Shown here piece after piece: positions 20,866 through 30,367 of a DNA stretch of 64,000 bases. Each line of letters starts with the position of its first letter. The stretch's first letter is position 1. The translations under genes were made by a program, and so were the position numbers. A model generated the notes under the pieces. The model was not told the DNA's origin and did no database searches. It saw only the letters and a list, made by a program, of their open reading frames with translations. This stretch comes from Bacillus changyiensis (GTDB lineage Bacteria > Bacillota > Bacilli > Bacillales > Bacillaceae): the NCBI RefSeq assembly GCF_027706145.1, contig NZ_JAQFWW010000001.1, forward strand, positions 744,001 through 808,000, written 5' to 3'.

Positions 20866-21309
20866 CTAATTTCCTTGTGCCATGAACTGAGTAATGGAGA
20901 TATCATCCATTTCTTTCATTTCATTCGCTTTGCTTTCGGTTGTTAATTTTTCAAGCTGTTTTTCTTTCATTTTCTCGAATTTTTTTAGTTCAATATTTTT
21001 TTCAGTCAAATCGGTTTGTTTTTCATTCATTTCATTTCTTTTCATGATGACAAGCTTTTGATAATGATGAATCGTGTTTTCAAGATTTGTAACAAATTGC
21101 TGATAATGTCTCATTTCCTGAACACTCATACCAGTTTGCATTTTCATTTCTTTATTTTTCTCAAGCGTTTCTTTTTGGTTCATGCTTTCATATAATTTTT
21201 CTGCAACATTTTCAAATTCTGAAACTGAGTGCTGGTATGCAACAAATGATTGGTCTTTTTCATTTTCTTTAAGCTCTAAAAGCTTTTGAAATCTAAATGA
21301 ATAAGCCAT
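20866..21309 (-). CDS. fliJ: Flagellar export chaperone FliJ
   Basis: A 147-residue, highly charged, all-helical coiled-coil protein (FRFQKLLELKENEKDQSFVA at the N-terminus). FliJ is the central stalk of the FliH-FliI ATPase complex and links it to FlhA. It starts 5 nt after fliI. Confidence 0.93.
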   Translation of the reverse strand: MAYSFRFQKLLELKENEKDQSFVAYQHSVSEFENVAEKLYESMNQKETLEKNKEMKMQTGMSVQEMRHYQQFVTNLENTIHHYQKLVIMKRNEMNEKQTDLTEKNIELKKFEKMKEKQLEKLTTESKANEMKEMDDISITQFMAQGN

Positions 21310-21314
21310 TCTTG

Positions 21315-22631
21315 CTATTCCCCTCTTCCTATAAGACTCTTTAGTAAAGAAATGCTGTCTTCTAGAGATGCTCCTTCATCCACTTCCTGTTTGAGAAAGC
21401 GAATCAGTTCCGGATGAATCTGTATCGCCTCATCAATTTCCCGAGAAGATCCTTTTTTGTATGCGCCGATATTGATAAGATCTTCTGAATTTTGATAGGT
21501 TGATAACAATTCTCTAAATCGGTTTGCGGCTTTTATATGATCCTTCTCAGCAATATTGCTCATGACCCTACTGATGCTTTTTAAAATATTCACCGCAGGA
21601 AATTGACCTTTATTAGCAAGATTCCGGTCTAGCACAATATGACCATCCAAAATCCCTCGTACTGTATCAGCAATTGGTTCGTTCATATCATCACCATCGA
21701 CAAGAACTGTATAAAAAGCTGTAATTGAACCATTTTCATTTGTGCCTGTTCGTTCTAGAAGTCTTGGTAAAATAGCGAACACTGAAGGCGTATAACCTTT
21801 CGTTGTCGGCGGTTCTCCTGTCGCTAAACCAATTTCACGTTGAGCCATGGCAATCCTTGTCACCGAATCCATCATAAACATCACATTTTGGCCCTTATCA
21901 CGAAAGTATTCGGCAATTGCTGTTGCTGTAAAAGCTGCCTTCAATCTCATTAAAGCAGGCTGATCTGATGTCGCGACAACAACAATCGTACGCCTTAGTC
22001 CCTCTTCACCAAGATCTTTTTCAATAAATTCTCTCACTTCACGGCCACGTTCACCAACAAGGGCAATGACATTTAAATCTGCCTCTGTTTCTCTTGCAAT
22101 CATCCCCATCAGTGTGCTTTTTCCAACACCACTTCCAGCGAAGATACCAACGCGTTGCCCTTTTCCGACAGTTAAGAGGCTGTCAATTGATCTGACACCA
22201 ACTGCCATTTTTTCTCTAATAGGAGGCCTTTGCATCGGGTTTGGCGGTGCCTGTTCAGTCGAAACTGGTGCCAAGCCTTTCGGTAGTATGCTTCCGTCAA
22301 GCGGGTTGCCAAATGCATCAACAACCTGTCCGATTAAACCCGAACCGACTTTAATTCGTAGTGACTCTCCCGTCGCTTCGACAATGCTACCAGGTGCGAT
22401 GTTGGCCGCCTCAAGATAGGGCATGAGTAGAATATTTTGATCTTTAAAGCCGACGACTTCCGCTTTAATTACTTTTCCCGTATTGCCTTTCGTATAAATC
22501 TTACAAACATCTCCAATTGAACATTCTGGTCCTTTTGACTCAATCATAAGACCGACAGCTTGTTTCACTTTTCCAAAACGTTTATAAGCATCAACTGCCT
22601 CAATACATTCAAGTAGCTGCTCAAGCATCAT
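21315..22631 (-). CDS. fliI: Flagellum-specific ATPase FliI
   Basis: A 438-residue F1-beta-like ATPase: Walker A AGSGVGKST (165-173), the conserved GERGREVREFIE, Walker B VMFMMDSVTR, and the tail EEGASLEDSI-like acidic C-terminus. Hexameric FliI energises entry of export substrates at the gate. It abuts fliH and precedes fliJ. Confidence 0.98.
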   Translation of the reverse strand: MMLEQLLECIEAVDAYKRFGKVKQAVGLMIESKGPECSIGDVCKIYTKGNTGKVIKAEVVGFKDQNILLMPYLEAANIAPGSIVEATGESLRIKVGSGLIGQVVDAFGNPLDGSILPKGLAPVSTEQAPPNPMQRPPIREKMAVGVRSIDSLLTVGKGQRVGIFAGSGVGKSTLMGMIARETEADLNVIALVGERGREVREFIEKDLGEEGLRRTIVVVATSDQPALMRLKAAFTATAIAEYFRDKGQNVMFMMDSVTRIAMAQREIGLATGEPPTTKGYTPSVFAILPRLLERTGTNENGSITAFYTVLVDGDDMNEPIADTVRGILDGHIVLDRNLANKGQFPAVNILKSISRVMSNIAEKDHIKAANRFRELLSTYQNSEDLINIGAYKKGSSREIDEAIQIHPELIRFLKQEVDEGASLEDSISLLKSLIGRGE

Positions 22632-23395
22632 CAGCTTTCACCCGCCGTTTCAAGTAGGGCTAACAATTTCTGTTTCAATTGCTCTAATTGAGTGTCAATA
22701 CTTGCATCAATTCTCCCAAAAGCTGTTTCGATATAACAAGTACCTTTTACAGCTTTTTCATCAGCATAAATGGCGAGGTGAGTGCCATATTGAAGCAACT
22801 GTTGAAGCTCATTTTTCTGACTCCGAACCATTTCGTAGTACTCGGGATCGACATAGATCGAAATATCATCGAACTCTTTTATTTCAGATAGTACTTGTTT
22901 CACAAGCTCAATGAAAGCTTCTTTGTCATCCGGTTTTTGATGCCACACTTTTTTAGCCAAGGAAACAGCAAGTGTGATGATTTCTTCAGCCGATTGGTCA
23001 ATTTTTTCTTCATAATCTTGTCTAGCTGAACTGACAATGGCATGAGCATTTTCTAAATAAGATTGGTAGGTTTTATGGGCATCAGCTTTTCCATGTTCAA
23101 AACCCGCCTCAAAACCTTCCTTTTTCGCTTGTTCCATCAAAGCTTGACGTTCTGTATCCCAGTTTGTTTTTTCTTCATCAATTTGACGCCTTATTTGCTC
23201 AAGTTCAAGGTTCGCCTTCTCAAGTAGTTGATTTGCTTCTTGCTTGGCCTGATGTAGAAGCAGTTGCGGATCAGGCTCTCCCAACACCTCTTCCTCATCT
23301 TTGGGAGTTTTCACTTCTTTTATTGAAATTGTCCGCCCTTTTACTTCTGGAATAGATGATAATCGCTGTTTAATGATGTTAGACAATGATATCAT
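22631..23395 (-). CDS. fliH: Flagellar export ATPase regulator FliH
   Basis: A 254-residue protein with a long Glu/Gln/Lys-rich N-terminal coiled coil (about 40-110) and the FliH/V-type E-subunit C-terminal domain (ITLAVSLAKKVWHQKPDD). It restrains FliI and tethers it to the C-ring. The start is uncertain: ATG at 23395 (MISLSNIIKQ) lies within the end of fliG; a GTG nine bases upstream is the alternative. Confidence 0.9.
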   Translation of the reverse strand: MISLSNIIKQRLSSIPEVKGRTISIKEVKTPKDEEEVLGEPDPQLLLHQAKQEANQLLEKANLELEQIRRQIDEEKTNWDTERQALMEQAKKEGFEAGFEHGKADAHKTYQSYLENAHAIVSSARQDYEEKIDQSAEEIITLAVSLAKKVWHQKPDDKEAFIELVKQVLSEIKEFDDISIYVDPEYYEMVRSQKNELQQLLQYGTHLAIYADEKAVKGTCYIETAFGRIDASIDTQLEQLKQKLLALLETAGES

Positions 23396-24395
23396 CTCCT
23401 CCACCTCTGGCGATTACAATTTCACCTGCTTCTTCAAGTCTGCGAATCACGCTAACGATTCTAGATTGAGCTTCTTCAACATCACGCAGTCGCACAGGTC
23501 CCATGAATTCCATTTCCTCTTTAAACGATTCAACCATACGTTGTGACATGTTGCCAAAGACAATATCTTTGACTTCTTCGCTTGCCACTTTTAAAGATAG
23601 AAGTAGATCTTCGTTTTCAACATCGCGGATAACTCTTTGAATCGCACGGTTATCAAGTGTAACGATATCTTCAAAGACAAACATCCGTTTCTTAATTTCG
23701 TCTGCAAGTTCAGGGTCCTGTATTTCAAGGGCATCCAGAATGGTTTTCTCTGTTCCTCTGTCAACTCCATTTAACACTTCGACAACAGCTTCAATACCGC
23801 CGGTCTGTGTGTAATCCTGAGTAAAGGTCGATGAAAGTTTCTGCTCTAAAATTTGTTCGACTTTATTTATAATTTCCGGAGAAGTTCTATCCATAACAGC
23901 TATCCGTCTTGCCACCTCAGCCTGCACTTCCTGATCAAGTTCGGACAATATCTGCCCTGATTGCACTGGATCGAGATAGGATAAGATCAAAGCAATTGTC
24001 TGCGGATGCTCATGTTGGATAAAGTTCAAAATTTGAGCCGGTTCTGCTTTTCTAGCAAAATCAAACGGTCTAACTTGTAGTGAAGATGTGAGCCGTGTAA
24101 TAATATTGGCTGCTTTATCCTCACCAAGTGCCTTATCTAACACTTGCTTTGCATAATGGATTCCACCGTTTGAAATATATTCTTGAGCAAGTGCTGTTTC
24201 ATGAAATTCTTGGATAATGTCATCTTTTTTCTCAGGTGAGACAGCTCTGACATTTGATATTTCAAGTGTGAGCCGTTCAATTTCTTCATCCGTTAAATGT
24301 TTATAAACATTAGCTGACACATCAAGGCCTAAGGAAATCATAAGAATGGCCGCTTTTTGTTTACCTGTAAGCTTATCTTGTTTTACTTTTGCCAT
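23379..24395 (-). CDS. fliG: Flagellar motor switch protein FliG
   Basis: A 338-residue FliG: N-terminal domain binding FliF, armadillo-like middle domain with the EHPQTIALILSYL motif, and C-terminal domain carrying the torque helix residues (RAIQRVIRDVENEDLLLSLK). It contacts the stators and converts ion flow into rotation. It starts 13 nt after fliF. Confidence 0.98.
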   Translation of the reverse strand: MAKVKQDKLTGKQKAAILMISLGLDVSANVYKHLTDEEIERLTLEISNVRAVSPEKKDDIIQEFHETALAQEYISNGGIHYAKQVLDKALGEDKAANIITRLTSSLQVRPFDFARKAEPAQILNFIQHEHPQTIALILSYLDPVQSGQILSELDQEVQAEVARRIAVMDRTSPEIINKVEQILEQKLSSTFTQDYTQTGGIEAVVEVLNGVDRGTEKTILDALEIQDPELADEIKKRMFVFEDIVTLDNRAIQRVIRDVENEDLLLSLKVASEEVKDIVFGNMSQRMVESFKEEMEFMGPVRLRDVEEAQSRIVSVIRRLEEAGEIVIARGGGDDIIV

Positions 24396-24408
24396 TTCAA
24401 ATTCCCTC

Positions 24409-26007
24409 CTATTCCTCAGTCAGCCAGCTACGCAGTAATTTTGCGAATTCATCAGGCTTATCTTTCGCCATTTTTTCAAGCTGCTTTCTTCTGACAGATT
24501 CTTCTGTTTCTTTTTCCTGATTAACATCAGATACTCTGATCGGTTCTTGAGGTGTCTCAAACCATTCATCTTCTTGTACATCTTCTGTCTTACGTCGTTT
24601 GACAAGCCAGATGATCAAACCGGCAAGTGCAACTAGCACCACACCACCTGTGATATAAGCCCAAAGTGGAATACCACCTGTTTCTGCTTCTTCATCAATG
24701 GCCTGTTTTCCATCAAATGGTGAAACTGAGACAACAATTTTGCCTTCGACTTCTTCATCAGTTAAAGGTTTTTCCTCATACTTCTTATCTATTGATGTTT
24801 TCACAATGGTTGAGAGGATTTTCTTAATATCTTCTACCCTCTCAGCTGGGAGTGATTGAGGGTCATTCGCTTTCGGCGGCTCCACCATGACCTGTACACC
24901 TAAATCTCTGATTTTATAAGGACTTTCGGCAATTTCTTTGTGGATTCTGTTGACTTCAGTATTAATGCGTTCTTCACTTTTTTCGTAGTCTCCGCTTCCT
25001 TCACCTTTACCTGCTTCCGCGTAGTTTGTCACATCATTTTCGCCTGTTCCATTGACACCTCCAGCTTGCGCGCCTTCACCAGCATATGTTTCATTGACTC
25101 GTTCAGCACTCACTGTGATGCCTTCCATGTTTTCTTTATCGACAGGCTCAACAAGATCTTCTTTTCTGTTTTCTTTTGTGAAATCGATATCAGATGTGAC
25201 AGACACAACCACCTTATTTTGTCCCATCATTGTGCCCAGCATCTGTTGAATTTGTCTTTGGAGATCCTTCTCAATTTGAGCTTTGACTTCTCGTTGGGAA
25301 GAGTAGCTGTCTGCATAAGATCCGGACTCTTTGCCAGTTAGATCGTAATACGTAGAATTTTGATCCATGATCACGATGTTTTTCTCATCAAGATTTGGAA
25401 CACTTTTAGAAACAAGATGATAAAGACCATTCACTTCACTTTGATCAAGCGTATAGCCAGGCTTTATTTGCAAGACAATCGAAGCTGATGCTTGCGGCTT
25501 CTCTTCTCCAATAAAGACGGAATCCTTTGGAAGGTTGATCATGACTTTGGAATCTTTAATACCTTCCATCCCTTTAATCAGATTTGAAAGTTCAGTTTGT
25601 GTTGCTTTTACTTTTAAAACATCAAACTCGTTATCTGTCATACCAAATCCAGCATTCTCACCAAAAAACGAATAATCGATACTTCCGCTTTTCGGAAGAC
25701 CTTCTGCTGCCAAATCAACCTTTAAGCTATTAACTTGTTCCTCAGGAACTTTAATGACAGATCCATCTGTGTCAATTTCTGATGAAATTCCTTTTTCATC
25801 AAGAACTTGCTTGATTTTACCAGTTTCTTCTGCTGTCAAATCTTTATAGAGCGGAACCATCTTTTCAGATGAGGCCAAAACACCAATGACGATAGACAGT
25901 ATCACCACAGTGACAACACCGCTGATCATTAGGATTTTTTGCAGTTTTGATCGATTCTTCCAAAAATCGGTTACCTTAGTTTTTATTTGCGTTAAAATAC
26001 GATTCAT
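24409..26007 (-). CDS. fliF: Flagellar MS-ring protein FliF
   Basis: A 532-residue MS-ring protein with two membrane segments (about 25-47 and 448-468), ring-building motifs in between (PKDSVFIGEEKPQASASIVL), and a cytoplasmic C-terminus that binds FliG (LEKMAKDKPDEFAKLLRSWL). Length matches the family. It lies between fliE and fliG. Confidence 0.98.
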   Translation of the reverse strand: MNRILTQIKTKVTDFWKNRSKLQKILMISGVVTVVILSIVIGVLASSEKMVPLYKDLTAEETGKIKQVLDEKGISSEIDTDGSVIKVPEEQVNSLKVDLAAEGLPKSGSIDYSFFGENAGFGMTDNEFDVLKVKATQTELSNLIKGMEGIKDSKVMINLPKDSVFIGEEKPQASASIVLQIKPGYTLDQSEVNGLYHLVSKSVPNLDEKNIVIMDQNSTYYDLTGKESGSYADSYSSQREVKAQIEKDLQRQIQQMLGTMMGQNKVVVSVTSDIDFTKENRKEDLVEPVDKENMEGITVSAERVNETYAGEGAQAGGVNGTGENDVTNYAEAGKGEGSGDYEKSEERINTEVNRIHKEIAESPYKIRDLGVQVMVEPPKANDPQSLPAERVEDIKKILSTIVKTSIDKKYEEKPLTDEEVEGKIVVSVSPFDGKQAIDEEAETGGIPLWAYITGGVVLVALAGLIIWLVKRRKTEDVQEDEWFETPQEPIRVSDVNQEKETEESVRRKQLEKMAKDKPDEFAKLLRSWLTEE

Positions 26008-26057
26008 CTTACTCCCCCGGTATATACACTAATTCTCTTCGATTTTCTACTCCTTTC

Positions 26058-26378
26058 TTACACTTGCATTCTCATGATTTCTTGATAGGCTTCAACTGCT
26101 TTGTTACGAAACTCTATTGCAGCAGTTAATGATACATTAGCCTTCTGAGCCGCAATCATGACTTCATCTAGATTGACATTCTGTCCAAGAGCCAATGCGT
26201 TTGTCAGCTTATCAGATTGGTTTTGAGAATGATTCAAAGCATTGATAGAGTTTTTTAACATATTTGAAAAGCTGACCTGGTTTTCAGAGCCTGCTTGTTT
26301 GTTACTGATTGGTTTTGTCAATTCTGTACCTGCCGCTTGTGCAGATTGAGTTTGAAACGGAGAGATTGCATTGATCAT
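26058..26378 (-). CDS. fliE: Flagellar hook-basal body protein FliE
   Basis: A 106-residue FliE: INAISPFQTQSAQ at the N-terminus, then the conserved C-terminal VNLDEVMIAAQKANVSLTAA and RNKAVEAYQEIMRMQV. It joins the MS-ring to the proximal rod. Two consecutive ATGs; the second is better spaced from AGGTGA, which overlaps the flgC stop. Confidence 0.96.
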   Translation of the reverse strand: MINAISPFQTQSAQAAGTELTKPISNKQAGSENQVSFSNMLKNSINALNHSQNQSDKLTNALALGQNVNLDEVMIAAQKANVSLTAAIEFRNKAVEAYQEIMRMQV

Positions 26379-26388
26379 CATTTCTCAC

Positions 26389-26841
26389 CTACTTTCCAAT
26401 TTCTAATGCTTTCATGAGCATTCCTTTTGTTGCGTTCATTGCTGTGACATTGGCCTCGTAAGATCTTGTGCTACTCATTAAATCGACCATTTCCTTGAGA
26501 GGATCGACATTTGGCATTTGCACATAACCTTCCTGATTTGCATCAGGATGTGTCGGATCATAAACGAGTTTAAATGGTGTTTGATCTTCACTAATTTTTG
26601 TCACTTTTACACCTTCTCCAACTCTTGATGATCCATTCATCGATGAATGAAGTACAGATGAAAAGGATTCGCCTTTTGGAGCAGTTGAGACAAGCTTTCT
26701 CCGATAAGGTTGCCATTCACCATTTACTCTTTTAGCTCTCGTCGTATCCATGTTTGCAAGGTTAGATGAGACTGTGTCCATTCGAACCCGTTGCGCAGTC
26801 AGAGCTGAAGCTGAAATATTAATGCCGTTAAACATGCCCAT
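26389..26841 (-). CDS. flgC: Flagellar basal-body rod protein FlgC
   Basis: A 150-residue rod protein with the N-terminal motif SNLANMDTTRAKRVNGEWQP and C-terminal VDLMSSTRSYEANVTAMNA. It forms the proximal rod with FlgB and FliE. It overlaps the end of flgB by one base. Confidence 0.97.
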   Translation of the reverse strand: MGMFNGINISASALTAQRVRMDTVSSNLANMDTTRAKRVNGEWQPYRRKLVSTAPKGESFSSVLHSSMNGSSRVGEGVKVTKISEDQTPFKLVYDPTHPDANQEGYVQMPNVDPLKEMVDLMSSTRSYEANVTAMNATKGMLMKALEIGK

Positions 26842-27233
26842 TATTTACCTCCCGTAAGTGCAGTCCTTAATGAGTTAAATTTCCCACTAATTCTTTCAAC
26901 TAACGCTTGATATTGAATTTGATTCTTCGCCATTTCACTCATTTCCCGATCGATATCGACATTGTTTCCATTTTCTTGATAAGACGTATTTTTACTTGAT
27001 ACAACTGAATAATTAGACTGATTACCTTTAAAGTCAATGTGTCTATAGTCTGTTTTTATAGCATTCAGCCGAGAGGATTCTTCATTTAGCACATTTTTAA
27101 ATGATACTTCTTTCGCCTTGTAGTTCGGTGTATCTACATTGGCAATATTATTGGATATGACTTTTTGCTTAATGTTTGCTTGCCGCAAGGATCCTTCCAG
27201 TGTTTTGATCGTGCCAGCAAATATATCCAACAC
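26841..27233 (-). CDS. flgB: Flagellar basal-body rod protein FlgB
   Basis: A 130-residue rod protein, first gene of the fla/che operon. The rod motif NNIANVDTPNYKAKEVSFKN and the C-terminal EMSEMAKNQIQYQALVERIS are seen. Start choice is open: GTG at 27233 lies 6 nt from GGAGG and TTG at 27230 lies 9 nt from it; both begin near LDIFAGTIKTLEG. The upstream in-frame TAA at 27237-27239 excludes anything longer. Confidence 0.95.
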   Translation of the reverse strand: MLDIFAGTIKTLEGSLRQANIKQKVISNNIANVDTPNYKAKEVSFKNVLNEESSRLNAIKTDYRHIDFKGNQSNYSVVSSKNTSYQENGNNVDIDREMSEMAKNQIQYQALVERISGKFNSLRTALTGGK

Positions 27234-27236
27234 CAA

Positions 27237-27293
27237 TTACCTCCAATCTTTTTCCAACTCTCTAAGAATCTTGTCGAGATTTGTAAAATCCAT
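27237..27293 (-). other. Possible 18-codon leader ORF before flgB
   Basis: An ATG at 27293 opens an 18-codon frame (MDFTNLDKILRELEKDWR) ending in TAA whose last codons form the flgB ribosome binding site (TGG AGG TAA). The ATG coincides with the predicted sigma-A transcription start (7 nt after the -10), so it would be leaderless. It is in frame with flgB. Translation is unproven; it may be chance. Confidence 0.3.
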
Positions 27294-27299
27294 AAGACC

Positions 27300-27328
27300 A
27301 TTGTATGAAAAAATAGGCTTAAAGTCCA
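27300..27328 (-). promoter_or_regulatory. Sigma-A promoter of the fla/che operon
   Basis: On the minus strand -35 TGGACT (27323-27328), 17-nt spacer, -10 TACAAT (27300-27305). This is the expected main promoter for the operon of about 26 kb, with a transcription start near 27293. Confidence 0.75.
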
Positions 27329-27329
27329 T

Positions 27330-27526
27330 GATATTTGAATAAAAAAAACTCGTAATATATATCTATTTTATAAATAGTACTTTAGTCCTAGATTATAAGA
27401 ACTATGTAGTGTTACAGTTGTTACATTTAGATGTTATTATATTTATATAGTATTATTATGGTTATTTAACCACTATTTAATCATTTTTTCAGCATTATAA
27501 TTATTATTATATAATTTTAGTGGTGA
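27330..27526. other. AT-rich spacer between codY and the flgB promoter
   Basis: About 200 bp of very AT-rich sequence with no plausible gene. It holds a dyad TGGTTA-AA-TAACCA on the minus strand (27459-27472), a direct repeat TGTTACA-GT-TGTTACA (27410-27425), and an isolated TATAAT (27392-27397, minus) lacking a good -35. This is the likely binding region for regulators of motility (for example CodY or SwrA/DegU in B. subtilis), but I cannot assign sites. Confidence 0.4.
27359..27384 (-). promoter_or_regulatory. Weak SigD-like promoter candidate
   Basis: TAAA (27381-27384) is followed after 14 nt by ATAGATAT (27359-27366), matching 5 of 8 positions of the SigD -10 consensus GCCGATAT. B. subtilis is known to have a SigD promoter before flgB, but this match is poor and the region is AT-rich. 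Confidence 0.2.
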
Positions 27527-27558
27527 AATAAAAAAAAGCCGCATGTTTTGCGGCTTTT
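27527..27558 (-). terminator. Intrinsic terminator after codY
   Basis: A 9-bp stem AAAAGCCGC / GCGGCTTTT with a 7-nt loop (27534-27558), followed by a T-run on the minus strand. It insulates fla/che from the codV-clpQ-clpY-codY operon. Confidence 0.9.
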
Positions 27559-27570
27559 CTGCTTTTTCTT

Positions 27571-28350
27571 TTAATGAGACTTTAGTTTTTCTAATTCAAA
27601 CAAAAATTTATTATTTAAAACTTTAATATATGTGCCTTTCATCCCTAAAGACCTAGATTCTATTACCCCTGCACTTTCAAGTTTGCGCAATGCATTCACA
27701 ATAACCGAACGTGTAATCCCAACTCGATCAGCAATTTTGCTCGCAACAAGTAGCCCTTCGTTTCCATCAAGTTCCTCAAAAATATGCTCAATTGCTTCAA
27801 GTTCACTGTATGACAATGAACTTATCGCCATTTGAACAACTGCCTTACTGCGGGCTTCTTCTTCTATTTCCTCTGCTTTTTCCCTCAGAATCTCCATTCC
27901 GACAACTGTAGCTCCATATTCAGCAAGGATTAGATCATCATCTTCAAATTTTGCCTGAAGACGGGAAAGAATTAAAGTACCTAGTCTTTCTCCTCCACCT
28001 ACAATTGGGACGATTGTCGTCAGCCCAGCTTGGAATAGATCGCTATTTTCGATAGGAAAAGCAGTGTATTCACTGTTAATATCCAAGTTAGATGATGTTT
28101 CTCGAATATTGAACAGGCTTTTCGTATAATCTTCAGGAAACTGACGTTCCTCTAGCATTTTTTTCATCCGATCATTTTCAATTTGCTGATTAATAGAGAA
28201 ACCGAGAAGTTTTCCTCTTCGACTCACAACGAAAATGTTAGAATCAATCACATCGCGAAGCGTTTCCGCCATTTCTTTAAAATTAACCGGTTTCCCTGCC
28301 GCATTTTGCAGCATTGCATTAATCTTTCTTGTTTTTTGTAATAAAGCCAT
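27571..28350 (-). CDS. codY: GTP- and BCAA-sensing global repressor CodY
   Basis: A 259-residue CodY: N-terminal GAF-like ligand domain (about 1-155, binding isoleucine/valine), a linker helix, and a C-terminal winged helix-turn-helix (about 200-235, [28 protein letters not shown]). With GTP and branched-chain amino acids it represses stationary-phase, nutrient-scavenging and, in B. subtilis, motility genes. It is last in the xerC-clpQ-clpY operon, 38 nt after clpY, with AGGAGG at the start. Confidence 0.99.
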   Translation of the reverse strand: MALLQKTRKINAMLQNAAGKPVNFKEMAETLRDVIDSNIFVVSRRGKLLGFSINQQIENDRMKKMLEERQFPEDYTKSLFNIRETSSNLDINSEYTAFPIENSDLFQAGLTTIVPIVGGGERLGTLILSRLQAKFEDDDLILAEYGATVVGMEILREKAEEIEEEARSKAVVQMAISSLSYSELEAIEHIFEELDGNEGLLVASKIADRVGITRSVIVNALRKLESAGVIESRSLGMKGTYIKVLNNKFLFELEKLKSH

Positions 28351-28388
28351 AATTAATGATCCTCCTAAAGTTACTCATATTGAATGGT

Positions 28389-29792
28389 TTATAAAATAAA
28401 CTGACTTAAGTCTTTATTTTTAGCAATTGAACCTAATTTTTCTTCCACATACTGTGGTGTAACGACAACGTTTTCCATCGTCACATCAGGAGCCTCAAAT
28501 GATAATTCTTCCAACAGCCGTTCCAAAATGGTGTGAAGTCGTCTTGCTCCAATATTATCTGTGTCTTGATTGACATGATAAGCGACCTCTGCAATCTTAC
28601 GAATAGCATCGTCAGAAAATTCAAGAGATATACCCTCAGTCTTTAACAAAGCCTTGTATTGTTTGAGCAGTGCATTACTTGGTTCAATTAAGATTTTCAC
28701 AAAGTCATCGATGCTCAGTTTTTTCAATTCTACCCGAATCGGAAAACGCCCCTGTAGCTCAGGGATTAAATCGCTTGGTTTTGCCATATGAAAGGCACCC
28801 GCTGCAATAAATAGTACATGATCTGTTTTCACAGCCCCGTATTTTGTCATCACGGTTGAGCCTTCTACAATCGGTAAAATATCGCGTTGCACACCCTCTC
28901 TAGATACGTCAGCTGAAGAAGATGCCCCACTTTTTTTGGCGATTTTATCAATTTCATCGATGAAAATAATCCCTGATTGCTCTGCTCTCAAGACAGCTTC
29001 CTGTGCTACTTCATCCATATCGATAAGCTTTGCCGCCTCTTCATTTGTCAGCACTTTTCGCGCTTCTTTCACCATTAGTTTACGACGCTTTTTCTTTTTC
29101 GGCATCAAATTGCTGAGCGCGTCCTGCATATTCATCCCCATCTGTTCCATTCCTGAACCTTGAAGCATATCAAACATCGATGGTTGCTGCTCTTCAACTT
29201 CGACTGTGACATAATGGTCTTCAAGTTCACCGAGAGCAAGCTGATGCTCAATCTGCTTCCGTTTCGTTTGGATATCAGATTCTTCTTTTGTATCATGATC
29301 GTCCTGCTGTTGATCCTGATTTCCTCCAAACAACATTTCAAAAGGATTTTTGCTACCTGCCTGCTTTTTTCTTCCTGGAACAAGCAATTTCACAAGGCGT
29401 TTATTTGCAGTTTCTTCGGCAATCACTTTTACTTCACTCATTTTTTCTTCTTTGACGAGACGGACAGATGTTTCCACAAGATCTCGAACCATGGATTCTA
29501 CATCTCTACCAACATAGCCAACCTCTGTAAATTTTGTCGCTTCGATTTTGACAAACGGCGCACCGACAATCTTTGCGATTCGCCTAGCAATTTCTGTTTT
29601 ACCAACGCCTGTCGGTCCCATCATCAATATATTTTTCGGAACGATTTCTTCACGTAACTTTTCATCAAGAAGACTTCTTCTATAGCGGTTTCTTAAAGCG
29701 ACGGCCACCGCTTTTTTTGCATCGACCTGGCCGATGATATACTGGTCAAGCCGATCAACAATCTCTCTCGGAGTTAGCGGCTTTTTTTCCAT
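28389..29792 (-). CDS. clpY: ATP-dependent protease ATPase subunit ClpY (HslU)
   Basis: A 467-residue AAA+ unfoldase: N-terminal [17 protein letters not shown], Walker [11 protein letters not shown], pore loop [11 protein letters not shown], an I-domain (about 110-240), Walker [12 protein letters not shown], and the C-terminal tail LSQFIL that docks into ClpQ. The ATG at 29792 gives the family length; an in-frame upstream ATG adds eight residues and was rejected. It follows clpQ by 16 nt. Confidence 0.98.
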   Translation of the reverse strand: MEKKPLTPREIVDRLDQYIIGQVDAKKAVAVALRNRYRRSLLDEKLREEIVPKNILMMGPTGVGKTEIARRIAKIVGAPFVKIEATKFTEVGYVGRDVESMVRDLVETSVRLVKEEKMSEVKVIAEETANKRLVKLLVPGRKKQAGSKNPFEMLFGGNQDQQQDDHDTKEESDIQTKRKQIEHQLALGELEDHYVTVEVEEQQPSMFDMLQGSGMEQMGMNMQDALSNLMPKKKKRRKLMVKEARKVLTNEEAAKLIDMDEVAQEAVLRAEQSGIIFIDEIDKIAKKSGASSSADVSREGVQRDILPIVEGSTVMTKYGAVKTDHVLFIAAGAFHMAKPSDLIPELQGRFPIRVELKKLSIDDFVKILIEPSNALLKQYKALLKTEGISLEFSDDAIRKIAEVAYHVNQDTDNIGARRLHTILERLLEELSFEAPDVTMENVVVTPQYVEEKLGSIAKNKDLSQFIL

Positions 29793-29808
29793 ATGCCTCA
29801 AATCCTTT

Positions 29809-30354
29809 CTATTCAAGTTCTTCTACAATGATTTGATCGTTCGTGTACACACAAATTTCGCCAGCAGTTTCAAGTGAAGCTCTTGCAATTTCTTTCGCCT
29901 CAAGCTGGCCACCAGTATATCGTTTGAGAGCCCTTCCAGCAGCAAGGGCATAGTTCCCTCCAGAACCAATTGCCAATATACCGTCATCCGGTTCAATCAC
30001 TTCACCGGTTCCCGAAACGAGCAAAAGACTATCTGTATTCATGACAATTAGCATCGCTTCAAGTTTCCTGAGAATTTTGTCGCTACGCCACTCTTTTGCA
30101 AGTTCAACAGCCGCTCTCTGCAGATTGCCATTGTACTCTTCAAGTTTTGCTTCAAACATTTCAAAAAGTGTGAAAGCATCTGCGACAGAACCGGCAAAAC
30201 CAGCGAGTACCTTTCCATTAAATAGCTTTCTCACCTTTCTTGCCGTATGCTTCATCACAACAGCCTGCCCGAATGTAACTTGGCCGTCTCCCGCCATCGC
30301 ACACTTTCCGTTATGCTGAATGGCGAATATTGTTGTCGCATGAAAAGATGACAT
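29809..30354 (-). CDS. clpQ: ATP-dependent protease proteolytic subunit ClpQ (HslV)
   Basis: A 181-residue proteasome-beta-like peptidase. After Met removal it begins with Ser ([10 protein letters not shown]), unlike the N-terminal Thr of E. coli HslV; the B. subtilis enzyme is known as an N-terminal serine protease. Other conserved parts: [42 protein letters not shown]. The ATG at 30354 has AGGAGG upstream; the frame extends 40 codons further but enters non-conserved sequence. Confidence 0.97.
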   Translation of the reverse strand: MSSFHATTIFAIQHNGKCAMAGDGQVTFGQAVVMKHTARKVRKLFNGKVLAGFAGSVADAFTLFEMFEAKLEEYNGNLQRAAVELAKEWRSDKILRKLEAMLIVMNTDSLLLVSGTGEVIEPDDGILAIGSGGNYALAAGRALKRYTGGQLEAKEIARASLETAGEICVYTNDQIIVEELE

Positions 30355-30367
30355 AAAAGAGCCTCCT

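Noticed and set aside
27484..27498. Possible CodY box before flgB
   Set aside because: ATAATGCTGAAAAAA matches only 9 of 15 positions of AATTTTCWGAAAATT; too weak to call.
29160..29657. 165-codon plus-strand ORF opposite clpY
   Set aside because: Phe/Cys/Ser-rich antisense translation of a conserved AAA+ gene; no initiation signal.
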